DNA of 64,000 bases, taken from positions 11,465,863 through 11,529,862 of the forward strand of contig OX419339.1 of assembly GCA_948470475.1 (NCBI GenBank). The letters are read 5' to 3'. The stretch comes from Galaxea fascicularis (Eukaryota > Cnidaria > Anthozoa > Scleractinia > Euphylliidae). A model generated the notes under the pieces. That model was given only the letters and a program-made list of their open reading frames with translations, was not told the origin of the DNA and searched no databases. The position numbers and the translations under genes were made by a program. Positions 23,035 through 35,153 of this stretch are shown in pieces (the first letter of the stretch is position 1; the number at the start of each line of letters is the position of its first letter).

Positions 23035-24764
23035 GAAGTGGCTAGTCAAATGTTACTGAATTGAAAGCATGCTACTGTAGCATGACTTGGTTGATTTCAA
23101 AAATAAATCAAGCCTCCGTTTGCGGACATGTCATACTCGTAAGCGGACACCTCTCATTGGTAAACAACAACGTACATAGCACGGTCCGGGAATGAAGTGT
23201 TAGAAAAATGCTTTGATGGACACGTTATTTTAATAATTCGCAAACAAACTTGTATTATTAAAACCATATCACAACTTACTTAAATTAGCCAAGAAATGAA
23301 GTATTAAATTTAAATGGAATGAAGCGTTTCCTTGTGTTCTCGGAACGCATCTCACACTGCCGCATGGGGCCAATGAAATTATCGAGGTTTCAAAGAGCTC
23401 GTAGATCCTAGCCTGTCATTATCACCAAAATCAGCATAATTATAATTCAATTATAATTTCTCTCCTTAGGTTAGACTCGAGTATTGTGATTAATTTACTG
23501 ATTGCTTCGACCTTTAATTTCAGTCTTATTGGAATAATTAAAACGAGCTTTCGACTGTGCCTTCTTGTCAACTCAAAGCTACAAATGTGATAAATGATTA
23601 TCAGCGTTGAAAAACAATTTAGCCTTCTCTCACCTTTGTAATTAGTAGGAACAATAAGACATTACAATTAATTATGCCAGACTTATTATCTGGTTACCTC
23701 GGCAACTGACCACAATGAAGCTGGTGCTGAAGTGTTTTGACTAGGTGTTCACCACAAACTGTCTGTTGGCAAACCGCAAATATATGTTACGAACCGTGAA
23801 GTCATTGTGAGCCGTTTTAAATGCAGTGTGAATATTAGCGCAAATTGAGATGCACACATAGAACGAGGGAGTTTCGTTGTGGTTGGGATGCTCTCACGGG
23901 TGCAATTTCAAGCCGAGTTAAAAAGGTGGCGAAAATGTAACTTACTTTCTGTTTACAAATGGGAAAAGGTTAACAACTTCCTGCAAAACGGTAACCTTTT
24001 AAGGCTGAAATAGTTTCGCTCAGGAGTTCCTGAGTGTTTCGCTGCAATTTTTAGCTGCACAGGACACCCAAAATTTCGAGCGTGAAAAAGCGACTTCGCC
24101 CTGACAATTTTACAAATCACGAGCTGTTCACGAAGTGTAGAACGGGTTCAGTAGTAAAGACATCCTCAGGTTATACCAGAACTGTTTTGTAATGCGTCTT
24201 TGTGTGTAATTACTGCTTGCCTACCTGTCGGTAACTACAGTACGCTGTACCAACATCGATCTAAATTGTTATGTATCTCGTGAAAAAAAGATAAGGAATA
24301 ATCACCATGCACAGACAACTAACACTTTTTGCTTCTCGGGGAGGGCGTACTATACAATATTAAGCAACCTGCTTATCCAGACAACCACCGGTCGATTGCA
24401 TTGTTCTGGTAACTTTTCTTATTTAGTACTAAAATATTTACATGACGTGTTTCTGAAAACAATGTTTAGGTCTGCCGGCGAGGGCAAAGGAATACCGCGT
24501 TTCTACCATATGCTGCTTACGAAGGAAAACACACCGAAAAAGTGCAAACAATTTAACGTGGAAGTATTTGAAAAAGAAGTGCAATCGAAAAGGCCTTTCG
24601 ACCTGAAACCAATGACGTAATACCTCCAAAAACATTCACTAGGAAGTAGCGTTTCCAATCGTTTAGCGATAATTTTCATTAGCAAGGGCGGCGAGGCCCA
24701 CGCTCGACCGACAGGGAAAAAAGACTGTGTTCTGACTTAGTGAAAACGGAATTCATTAGAACTA

Positions 24765-24933
24765 CAGTTGATTCCCCTCGAACCCGAAGGGAAACCAGAA
24801 ATTGCTCGAGTCAGCGGGAGTTATCGGGAGATGGGAACAAATGACCGGAGACAGGATACAATCTTTCAATGTTGAAGTTAGCGTGAGGTTCGGGTTACCG
24901 ACCGAGGGTTCGAGTTATCGGGAGTCAACCCTG
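24765..24933. mobile_element. 169 bp MITE, CAG...CTG ends, TA duplication
   Basis: Inverted ends CAGTTGATTCCC and GGGAGTCAACCCTG, with further inverted matches (TCGAACCC). TA flanks both ends. CAG ends with a TA duplication fit the pogo/Tigger branch of Tc1/mariner. Confidence 0.7.
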
Positions 24934-27835
24934 TAAACCCCCTTAGCTTGTATCATCGATTCCGCTATGACACAGGAAGCCGCATATTTAAGAAAAGCCA
25001 GGGAGCAAGCTCTCTCTCGCGGCTCACTTTGCTCGCCTCTCGCGCCCGAAATAAACATACAGGGCTTGCTAACAAAAAGAAAAACAAAAATACAAAATCT
25101 CTCCTTTGAGTCTTTTAAAAACGTCATCTCAAATACAAACATTGTATCTTTTTTTATTAAACTGCAACGATCTCTCTTTCTGCGTATTTGTGTCGCACCC
25201 TGAAACGCCCACGTGACTGAAACTGGAACCAGTGGTTGACGATGGCCATATGAAGGCGTTTTTATATGGCATAAACGGAAGTCGTCAGGTATAACTTCGC
25301 TCTCAACGACATTTGAAATAAACGGAAGTGGAAGTAGATTTTCAATACCCCCTACTTCACTGTATGCGATGTACTGGAGTACGTCACAGTTCTGCAAGGT
25401 GGATTCTAACCATCAGTGAAGAAGCAAGGAACAGCGAGGTCGTTTTTATTCAGTAAAGACCCTTTTGGTTCCGTATTTCGTTTTGTCGTGACTTGACCCG
25501 CCACACCTCAAACCATGCATGATGAAACGGTCTGTAAGGTGTGACGTAAAAGGCGTAATCACTTATACTATCAAAAATACGCTACAGCGGGGAACCTTTT
25601 TCAGCATCGAGTTAAGTAGAGTGTACCGCCCGAGACGAAGCGTTAACGTCGGATGTTTAACCTGGCGTGAAAATTACGGAAGGTCTGGGTGAAGCAGAAC
25701 AACAGGGCAGACCTACCTCGCATTGTATAACTTGAACATATGTTATTATGTTTGCCCAGGTTCGAAATTGTGGCGATTGCGTATATATGTCTCAACAGAA
25801 AGGTTCGTAAAGTGCGGGTTGTGGTCTCACTGGGACGGGTTTGAACTTCAAGTGCCTGTAACAACTAATCGATAGTGTTGGCGGAAAGTAAAAGCGATAC
25901 AGTATTTTTTTTTTTTTAAAGAGAGCGCGATGTGAAATGTTATTAGTTAGCCGGTGACCTTGACCTTGTGAGGCTGAACTGAACAAATGCACTTTTCTTA
26001 CAGAAGTTTGACGAGTTTAGAAGGGTTGCCATCCATGTGGACCTTTTCTAAACGACTGAAAGAGGTCCACAGCCATTCTTGTACTTCTAACTTACTACAA
26101 TCGATAGCAAAAATAAAGAAATTTCGGGGAACGGCATTTTCCATTTTCGGTTTCTGGGAAGCTAAGCCTCTCGGTTAACTGTTTCTCGGATTAATATCAG
26201 TCATTTACAAATTAAAATTAGCGGAGGGTTTCGTTGACTAGTTACGCTATTTCCTTCCTTCCTCTCCCAATTTCACCTCGTTGTTCTACTAGTCAAATAC
26301 ATTTATGCTGTGATTAATACGATGATCGTATTAACCACAAGAACAGTCTACCCGCACGCGCTCCTTTCTTTCCGAGTAATCAAAGAAGTGATTTTCAATA
26401 GTCAGCGACATTTGGTAAGAATAGTGGCTTGATTAATGCTGAACACAAGGCTTTACTTAACAGCAAATACAGCCACGTGCAGTGAATTCACGGTAGCGAA
26501 TTCAAACAATGACCGCTGCAATTAGCTGAGATAAATTTATTATTATAAACGTCGGGATGTTTAGTCCGGATACCAAACTAGAAGAAAGTGAGTTGCGCGC
26601 AGTTATCAAGCACGTCTGAGTTTATGCCAGGAATAAAAGTTGTAACAACGGACCAACTTACATTAAGGTTTGAACTTGAACTCTCCTGACATCTTGCGTC
26701 GGTCACCGAAATTAAGCAAGCAACGTATTAAAAACTTGAATCGTTCAGTTTCAACAGTTTTGGAACTGCTAGAAGTTTTAGTTTCAAACTTGTGCATGAT
26801 TTGTTAGCGACAAAATACACGACAGAAAACTCAAAACTTTTTCTTTTGCTGAAGACAAAGAACCGGGTTTAACGTTCAAAATACAGAGACAAATGATATC
26901 AAGAAAACAAAGACATGCATAATTTATGCGCGTTATATATAATATCGAGCGTAATATAAAACACTTTGTGCTGTTTCAAGTCAGCAACAGGTGAAACGTT
27001 GCGGCGTCGGAAAATTTTAGTTTGAAAGTTGGTGCGATATTAAAGGCGCGTATCTTGCATTGAAAAAGCCAATAACTAGTTTTGGTGCTAAACAAAGAAA
27101 ATTTCTTTTCATATCCGAAGCTTTTGTTTTCAAACCATCTACCAGGTGCTATATTCTCTTCTGTTGTTGAGATTTGTGTTTTCTCTATGGATAAGCTGTA
27201 ACAGTCGAAAAAGTAACAACATAAAGGAAAAAGCGTGGAACGTGGGAGATTTAAGCAATTTAAAACAATTTTAGAGCATTACAACTACCTCAGCGCATCG
27301 TTACGTTTGCACCACAGACCTTTGTTTCATTTTTAAAACTAAGCTGCATGACATGGCTTGTCCAACAGGAGAGAAAAACGTTGATAATTTAGTGGCATGG
27401 GCTTTTTATATCACAACCAACATACCCGTAGTTATTTTACACCAATATCTTCAATATAAAAGGAAAGTAACTGATTTTGGTTTGTATCTCTTTTCTTAAA
27501 CGTCTTAATTAGATGTAACCGAGTGCGCGTGCAATAGTCACGTGTCTGAATGGCACGCGAACGGCTCGCGAGGCAGGTGTCAGAGACAAACATATGTTTT
27601 GAGCAATATCGTGTGTGGCACGCGCCTATCTTTTTTTCTTTTTGTTGTTAGCAAACAAACGATTCCTCGAGGGACTTGAAAACAAAGCTTTCTGCTTCTT
27701 TGATTCCTCAGAATAATGCCCTTCAAATGTGTCAAACGAGCGGTCAAAGGAAATTACCTTATTTCAATCGGAAACAAAAGCGATGCAACAGTGAACACCC
27801 ATCTTGACGTGCGACTACCGCTGGGCTGGGTTCGA

Positions 27836-27842
27836 TATAAAA
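27836..27842 (+). promoter_or_regulatory. TATA box of the Rab-like gene
   Basis: TATAAAA lies 105 bp upstream of the Rab ATG. It is 32 bp upstream of an initiator-like TTCAGT whose A is at 27868, the standard TATA to start-site distance. Confidence 0.65.
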
Positions 27843-27865
27843 CTGGGAAGCTTGGCACTTCCTAT

Positions 27866-27870
27866 TCAGT
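27866..27870 (+). promoter_or_regulatory. Initiator-like element of the Rab-like gene
   Basis: TCAGT-type initiator correctly spaced from the TATA box, giving a predicted 5' UTR of about 79 nt. Confidence 0.5.
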
Positions 27871-27946
27871 AAGTCACTGAACTCGAACTGAACGCGTCGC
27901 TGAAACAAAGCTGAATACACCTGCTGACTTAAAGAAAATTGAAAAT

Positions 27947-28612
27947 ATGGACGAAAGTTCCAGAAACGACTTCAAATATCTGTTCAAAATTCTAGTTATC
28001 GGAGACGTTGGTGTTGGAAAAACGTCCTTGATCCGACGATTTACCAGAGGTTACTTTGCCGAGACCATCACTTCAACGGTCGGCGTCGATTTGGATTCGA
28101 AGATTGTGAACATTCACGGCGACAAAGTGAAACTTCAGTGTTGGGACACAGCAGGTCAGGAGAAATATCGCTCAATAACACAGAGTTATTACAGAAACGC
28201 AGATGCTGTCATCATGATGTTTGATCTCACAAACCAAGGATCATTTGCTAGCATTCCACAGTGGCTTATGGACGTACAGCGTTACACGAACAAGAACGCG
28301 GTCAAAGTTCTTGTCGGAAATAAGACGGACTTGAAAGGAGCCAGGCGCATGGTGAACTCGAGATCTGCGGCTAATCTCGCAGAATTTGAAGACTTGTTGT
28401 ACATTGAAACTTCGGCAAAATGGGACGACAACATCGAGACGTTGTTCACTGAACTAGCTGAGCAGCTGAGAGAAAACGCAAAGAATAAGAGCTTGAATCG
28501 CTACAACGCAAACAATTGCACCACAAAGAAGAGCTACAGTCTTGTATCATACATAAAGAGACTTGGGGAAAAACTCCCCATACAAACACCAGCAAGTGTC
28601 TGTAGAATTTAG
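27947..28612 (+). CDS. Intronless Rab-family small GTPase (Rab19/30/43-like)
   Basis: A 221-residue single-exon protein with all five G motifs: P-loop GDVGVGKT (19-26), switch I Thr in TSTVG (about 42-46), WDTAGQE (66-72), NKTD (125-128) and ETSAK (154-158). The Gln of WDTAGQE is kept, so GTP hydrolysis should be normal. The stretch ITQSYYRNAD resembles the Rab19/30/43 group, and regulation of vesicle traffic is the expected role. The C-terminus ends S-V-C-R-I: the only cysteine near the end is third from last, so it matches none of the usual CC, CXC, CCXX or CXXX prenylation ends. ATG 27947 is chosen because it is the first ATG after the TATA/Inr and gives a normal N-terminus. The gene lies antisense inside the presumed gene B intron. 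Being intronless suggests origin by retroposition (inference). Confidence 0.9.
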   Translation: MDESSRNDFKYLFKILVIGDVGVGKTSLIRRFTRGYFAETITSTVGVDLDSKIVNIHGDKVKLQCWDTAGQEKYRSITQSYYRNADAVIMMFDLTNQGSFASIPQWLMDVQRYTNKNAVKVLVGNKTDLKGARRMVNSRSAANLAEFEDLLYIETSAKWDDNIETLFTELAEQLRENAKNKSLNRYNANNCTTKKSYSLVSYIKRLGEKLPIQTPASVCRI

Positions 28613-28921
28613 CCTTGAAATCAAACTTGCGTTATTTATTTTTAATGTTGCTTGAGCTGAAAGCCAAAGATCGCCTATTCAAATTTTCGTGTTTACTTAT
28701 GCTATGAATTATATAAAATCATTATTTCCAATCCCGGAAATAGCTAAGATCTAGTCTGTAATACAATTTGCGACTGAGGTGTCAAAATCACAATTTTTGC
28801 TTGAAATCGAGCTTTTAATGGGAATTTGCTTCTAGAATTAATTAATGTTTAAAGTGAAATGTGCGCTTGCAGCACTCAACTGTATATATGTATATTTTAT
28901 AAGAGAAAATTATATTTGTAA

Positions 28922-28971
28922 AATAAAGCAGAAATGTAAAAAATGCTGATATATGTAATGTATACAATAAA
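28922..28971 (+). terminator. Two poly(A) signals after the Rab-like gene
   Basis: AATAAA occurs at 28922-28927 and again at 28966-28971, about 310 and 350 nt past the stop codon. The 3' UTR between is AT-rich with no other gene signal. Confidence 0.6.
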
Positions 28972-31936
28972 AGATTTCAGGTATAAAAGGAGGTGTTTTG
29001 TTATTATTTTTTCAGTTTCATTGTGAAAACCTCGGGTGGTTTATTGGGGGAAAAAATATTTGTGAAATATGGCACCCGTTCTAGCTTTGGTGTCTTATAA
29101 ATGGGTTTAAAGACACACTTGATTATGTGAGGCACGTGGACGTAAATACAACACAAAAACAAAGCTAACAGTATTCGCCTGTGTTATGCTAATCAAAAAA
29201 GAAAAGAATCACGCTTTCATCGCGGCGTCGCTACAAGAGGAAAAGGAACTATGAAACAATTTATTTGTTTCAGTTTAACAATGGGCTCCGAAACGTTGAC
29301 CACTGTTTTAGTTTTCCTGTGCCTATGGAGGCACAAGGGAGGTCACTGCAAGTGAAGAGGAAAGAGCTGAAATTAGGGACTCCGCTGTCCTCTCAGCTTC
29401 CATATGAGAAACATGTTTTTCTCTTCACGGATAACTGATTTTCAATAAAGCCACTCAGAATTCTTTGTGCCGATGCAAATTTGACTCCACATTTAAACTT
29501 TTATGCCTGATTAGCATAAGCAGCCGGTAACAGCCTCGCCGCGCAGTTTGTAATGAAATGTTTAGTCTTGATTCGTCTAAAAAGAATTAAAATCTTTGAA
29601 ACACTCATGTACACATCCCACAAAATAAACGATAATTCTGGGGTACTGCGTGGGTGGTCGATACGTTTAAGTTTTGTGCAAACAACTTCTTTTCTCGACT
29701 TCTATTTCGGTTTCGAATTTTCATTTATGAAATACAAGGAAATAACTTATGCCTGTAGCTAAATACATTTCTGCGTAAATTAAAGTGCGCTCTTATATGG
29801 AACTGCGTTATAGCTAAAAAAAAAAAAAAAAGGTTAAATTCGATCTTAGATAAACGCATTTAGAATGGAGCAGTGGGAGTTTGGCCCGGGAAAAAAAATA
29901 TTCCAGATGGTTTTGATTTCCGCCCTTGCAAATGGTCACGATGAGGCCATGTGCATTTGAATGTCTAAACTCCACAGAATGTCGACTAGAACTCCTGTTC
30001 AAAACTTACCGAGTGAAAGACAAAATCTAGCCTTAAGGCAGCTTTTAATAAGTAATAAACCGAGACGTGGGTTTTAATCAGTAGAAACGTGTCCACAAAA
30101 AAGTTGAATTTGTATATTTAAGTGGGTTATTCCATCAAGATCTGTCGCGAACTTCGATAAACTGTGCATGTGCGATTTGTGTAAATAATTTATCAGTTCA
30201 TATTTGCCTCCTAGCCAGGCCGCAGATACGTAGGCAGTCTGAAAACTCAAAATAATCGGTACCTTGACGCAGTAAAGATTTATTTTCACCGCGTGTGTTC
30301 CGATGTGGCTGATCAAAACAAGGCTAATATCATTATGTGTATTCTTACATGTTTTATTTGGCATTAAAGACGACGGCACGACTAACGCTTCCAAGCAAAG
30401 GTTTGGAGAAAGGCTAGAGGGAACAAATTTCCATGGTACAACAAGCTTGATCAAGAAAATAAACTGTGGCTTTAATCAATCCTATCCTTTCATATCTCTC
30501 CTCTGTTGCTGGAAGGGTTGAAACAGCTGAGCCGAGCGAAAACGCATGGCTTCGCCGCTCGCTTTTGCCTTGCAAGAAAACGAAATAAACGGCGACCTCT
30601 GCCTCACTGGAGAAGCCAAACTCAACTTTCAACGGTTTATGTCTAGCTGCATGAGACACAAATTAGCGTAACCGTCACGGCGTGAGCGTTACTGTCACGT
30701 TAAATCAATAGCTTTCTCTCCTCTTTCTTATTTTTGACGTTACCATAAGAAACTGGAGAAATTTTTTATGGAATTTGTCAACATTCAGGAAACCGTATTA
30801 GATAACGATTCCCAATCTAATAAGGGACGGTATTAACATTGTCTTTTCTTATTAAAGATTAAGGTCCACGTATGGACCGTCAAAAATTGCAAAGCCGGCT
30901 GTATTTCAAGCCGTCTTGCGGGGTATTGGGAAAAGTTTTCAATCAGCAATAACCGCGCCTCGGATGAACCTCACTGGCTACGGTAATGCCACTGCGCAAA
31001 GCTACCGAATCATAGACGCGTACCTGATTTCAATCAATCAATCATACTATCAATGTGGGATACGACATATTTTTAATTTTCATATATATATATTTTTGTT
31101 ACGAAGACACATTTTTATTTCCTTATAAATTATTTAATTGTTTCATCCTATTAAGTTAGCATGTTCGATTGAGTTTGGAGGGAGGTCTGATATTAAAACT
31201 GTATGTACCAAGTTGTTTGTTAGACGTTTGCGCATGCGCTTACCGTCATGTTTTTAATCTCACGCAAAAATTATAAAACCGCTCTGAAATGTAGCTCACA
31301 GCATCATAAACGTATTATTGGAATGTCCATTCCCAACAACTGGGTTGAATGTCATGCGTTGTACTGACTATTTCTGGCCACATCTACAGTTTATTAGACT
31401 GTAAATATGCATATGCTCTGTCTTGTAATATAATATTCCCCCTTATTACCAATTTACGAAATGAAAATAAACAATTTTAACTTGAACTTGACCGTAAAAA
31501 TTCGATACCTCTATTTACAGTTGAAAATGACACGTATAATCACTGTGACAAGTGATGCGTGATTTTCAATGGAGGAAACAATAATCAAAATGCAAATTGC
31601 TAAGGTATCTTCCATACGGCTGCGTAAGTTTGAAACATGCCATTCCTTCATTCGCTATCTAAGTATACTGTACAAGGAAGTAAAAGTGAAAACTACGAGA
31701 CATCTTGTTTTACTGGAGGTCGCTCCATACAAGTTCTATTTTCGGAGTCTATCCGATACCACAATGATGAAAAAGTCGAGTCCTAATTTAAAGTGAATGT
31801 TGGCGGTGAGGTATCATATGTTGGTTATTGACTTTTAAATTTCTCAAGAAAGGTGGTTTTGCCGAATGGCGAAACCACCCCCATATCAAAAACTGGACAA
31901 GGCTAATGCTGTAAGAAGATGTCAAAAAGATGAAGT

Positions 31937-33057
31937 CATGGCCAGAAATTCCGGACAACGCAACGGCGCACGCGCAGGTTTACTTGGCAATATGGCCGCC
32001 AAACTCTCAAAGGAAATGTATGGCAGAAATAAAACAAAATAAAATAGATCAAGTTCTGGCTTACCGGGAACAAGTGCCGCAATCCGGTCGAAATCTTGAA
32101 AGTTTTCTCGGCTATTCTGACTAAGTTGCTTTCACCGACAAATGTTACTCGCCCTGCTTTTTTGTTTATTTTCGAAGCTCGGCTCATACAACACTTTGTA
32201 TTTCAGAAGCTTGAAATCCAATTTTTGCAGCCGAACCAGATTTTGATGCGCCGTAGCGGACAACATAATCGGCATAGACCAAGTGCCGCAATCGCTTGAG
32301 GAAAAACAAAGTATGAGGTACTATTTGACCAATTTTCACCTTCGATGCTGATTTCTTCGCCCTGCTAATTGCCTTCAAAAACAGTTCAGAACAGCACAAA
32401 TCAGTTCCACGAGAAGCACAAATATCGAATGTCACGCAAGCGTCTTGTTTGAACCACGTGCGGTATTCTTGGGCGAGAAACTTGCATTTTGCAGCAAACA
32501 CCGCCATGTTTGGTATCAAAATTTTCAGTGAAACACAAGCTTTGTAATGCTGACAATGCTGTAGAGAATGGTGGGATACAAGTTGAATGGACGATACTTT
32601 TGGCCAGCAAACATTCCTATGGACGCGGGAAATACTACAATTTATTACGCTCGATAGACCTGATCGATCGGTTTTGTTTTGGTTAAAAAATGTCGAAAAA
32701 CCTAGATTTCATTGAAATTGAGAGTTTAAGAATGCTGTTTTGTCAACTGTGATCATATTTTGAAATATGTTCGCCAACAAAGAGTTTCTTCGGAAGATAT
32801 TTTGACTGTACACATCGGATACGATTCTCTGTGAAGTTCATACGAGCTTACTGCAACAGATATGCTGCAGCTACATCGAATTGCTCAATATCTTATTAAG
32901 CACGGAGTATTGTGTAAAACTAAACCACTGAAGAAAACGAATTTAGCTGTGCGTAATCCACTGGCAAGGAGCCGCCATCCTGTTTACATTTTTCTACTGT
33001 TGAGAACGAAACCGCGTGCCACTGCGTGGGCTCAAATGTCCGGAATTTTTGGCCATG
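31937..33057. mobile_element. 1.1 kb element with terminal inverted repeats
   Basis: Left end CATGGCCAGAAATTCCGGAC matches the inverted right end (GTCCGGAATTTTTGGCCATG). Weaker inverted similarity continues inward for about 60 bp (GTTTAC...ATGGCGGC words). No transposase frame. A short AGTGCCGCAATC word is repeated at about 32072 and 32282. Target duplication not visible. Confidence 0.55.
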
Positions 33058-33221
33058 TTTAGCGTGTCGTTTATTTTTAGTATCAAAATGGTATGGTAAC
33101 CTGAGATTACATTCAGGTAGCCTGCATAGCCAAAAGCGTTTCCGTGGCGTTTTCGAAAGCCGATTTCCGAATTTCGGATGTGTACCCCAGGGCAATGCTG
33201 TGCCAAAGTGCCAACCGTTTT

Positions 33222-33422
33222 CCTACGACATGGGAAAACGGAATTCGAACATAAATTTTTGTTTTCCGTTTTCCAATGACATGAGCGGAAACGGAATTCC
33301 ATTTTCGTTTTCTGTTTTCCAATGACATGAGCGGAAACGGAATTCGAACTTCTATTTTCGTTTTCCGTTTTCCTACTACATTGAAAACGGAATTCGAACA
33401 ATCATTTTCGATTTTCGTTTTC
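33222..33422. repeat. Four tandem units of about 50 bp, each partly palindromic
   Basis: Units start at 33222, 33273, 33319 and 33372, each with GGAAACGGAATTCGAAC-like and TTTTCGTTTTCCGTTTTCC-like halves, which are partly complementary. Open frames across it on both strands are repeat artefacts. Confidence 0.8.
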
Positions 33423-34102
33423 AGACAACTTTGGAAAACGAAAACGAAATTTAAATTGTTATTTCCATTTTTAGTCTTTCGTTTCCATGTTTTTGTCATT
33501 ACTCGGGCTTCCTGTGGAAGGTCCGAGTCTAAATCTGTCGTTCGTTTTTCTTTTTTTTTTTTCGTTGTTTTCCACAAACCTCATTTCCGGCGTATTTGCG
33601 CAGGCGCTAACGATGAACCTGTAAAACCCGGTAAAAACCTGTTTACGTTTTGTTTACGCCTGTCTTGTCTGTTGAAAAGCAAGGCACAAAGCGACTGTAG
33701 ATTCCTCGACGGATTTTCAAAGGAAAAAGCTGACATGTCTACAGCTGTGGCAAACGGCGTCGTATCAAGTCAGTGTAGTGTGTTTGTTTTAGTGTAATCT
33801 TGTACCTTCGCGTGTTGTACATGAATGTGTTAAGTTTATCAGTTTTATCAACACAAATAATGCGGTTATAATGAGGTTTTATCAACACAAATAATGCAAT
33901 GCAGTTATCTGTACATGATCAACGTGACGCCTTAGTGAAAATAAAATATAGAAAGGAATTCAGTTGTCGTTATGATATGTATTTTAACGACAACCGTGAA
34001 TGCCATGTGCCATCAAGACGTTCCGTTGTGATCGCGAGCCCAGTAGGATACCAGTGAAAAAGCTAAAACGTCTGTCACAGAAAAGCAGAAAACTAAGTCA
34101 GA

Positions 34103-35153
34103 TTGTTTGTGTGGAAAAGAGTTCTGAAGCAAACTCCGTTGTCGTCGAAACTTCATCGTTACATCAAATCTAGGCTAAGAAGAACTCGAACTACAAAGAG
34201 GCCAACAGTAAATGGAAGGTTTGTACAAAGAGTGAGGAAGAAGCCAGCTTCTGTTCGACGAAAATTACGTCAACCACCTTTGCCTTGCTTCAAAAGATAT
34301 ACCAGTAGACGAAAACATGTAAATTTGAAGAAATATCAACTGTTATACGCGTGCAGTGGGCTCATAAGCGTGTACAAGAATGGTAATCACAGAGGGTCAT
34401 GTTGACCGCACCCTAACAATGAAAGCACCATATAGTCAAGGTGGTGTGACAGTGTTTGGTGCAAATGCTGGACAGCAATGTGTTGCCATGAGCTTGTATG
34501 CTTTGGTTTACAACAATATCAAAGGAGTAAACAGTTGTAATGATCTGGTGCAAATCATGAATATGGGAAATGAATTTTACTCTATTTTATCACAGTCAAC
34601 AGGACAGTCATATTTAATGCTTCCGGAACTACCATCAATGATTTCAATGCTGGAGGAAAATTATCAGCTACAATACAGTGAAAGTTACACTGGCAATGCA
34701 CAAAATAGAGGGATATCAGTATTGCATGCCCATGGATAGAGCTTTTGAATCACTGCTGTCAGAAAAATTATATGTCATTCATTGTAACAGTAGGATTTAT
34801 TACTGTTGGCATTTATTGTACTGATACAGGGAAGCTTAACCTATTTGATTCACATGCTAGAGGATGCATATGGTAAAAGCCATCAGAGTACCTGTGTGCT
34901 ATTAGAAGTGCCATCCATTCAAAACTTAGTACAGTATTTCCAAGGAGTACATGCAAATGGTGAAGTTTATGAACTCAGAGGAGTGCAAGTTTTCAAATAT
35001 GGCATAAATGAACCTTTAAGCAATGACAGTGAAGTAGCAAATTCTTCCTGTAAACAATCTTTGTACAGACTGATTTCGGCAAGCCTCGTTCCCACGGTCC
35101 TGTCGTGTTATATTTCCGCTGGCACACACTCACACAGGCATCCAATGCTTTAA
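34103..35153 (+). pseudogene. Decayed mobile-element protein (Helitron/protease-like N-terminal region)
   Basis: Overlapping open pieces on the plus strand (34103-34405, 34380-34739, 34806-35153) read in sequence as one broken protein. There is a basic Arg/Lys-rich start, then YSQGGVTVFGANAGQQCVAMSL, a block with LPELPSMI, then (frameshifted) KLNLFDSHARG, and finally a C-terminal block with VHANGEVYELRGVQVF. The Gln-Cys and Asp-Ser-His arrangement recalls cysteine-protease-like regions carried by animal Helitron-type or similar elements. At least two frameshifts and stops separate the blocks. Family assignment is from memory of motif style only. Confidence 0.4.

Noticed and set aside
24915..25397. 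160-codon minus-strand frame
   Set aside because: Part lies over a MITE end and a low-complexity GCGAG-type repeat; no domain or splice signals.
33026..33797. Several 99-156 codon frames on both strands
   Set aside because: They are repetitive translations of the tandem 50 bp palindromic units with no independent support.
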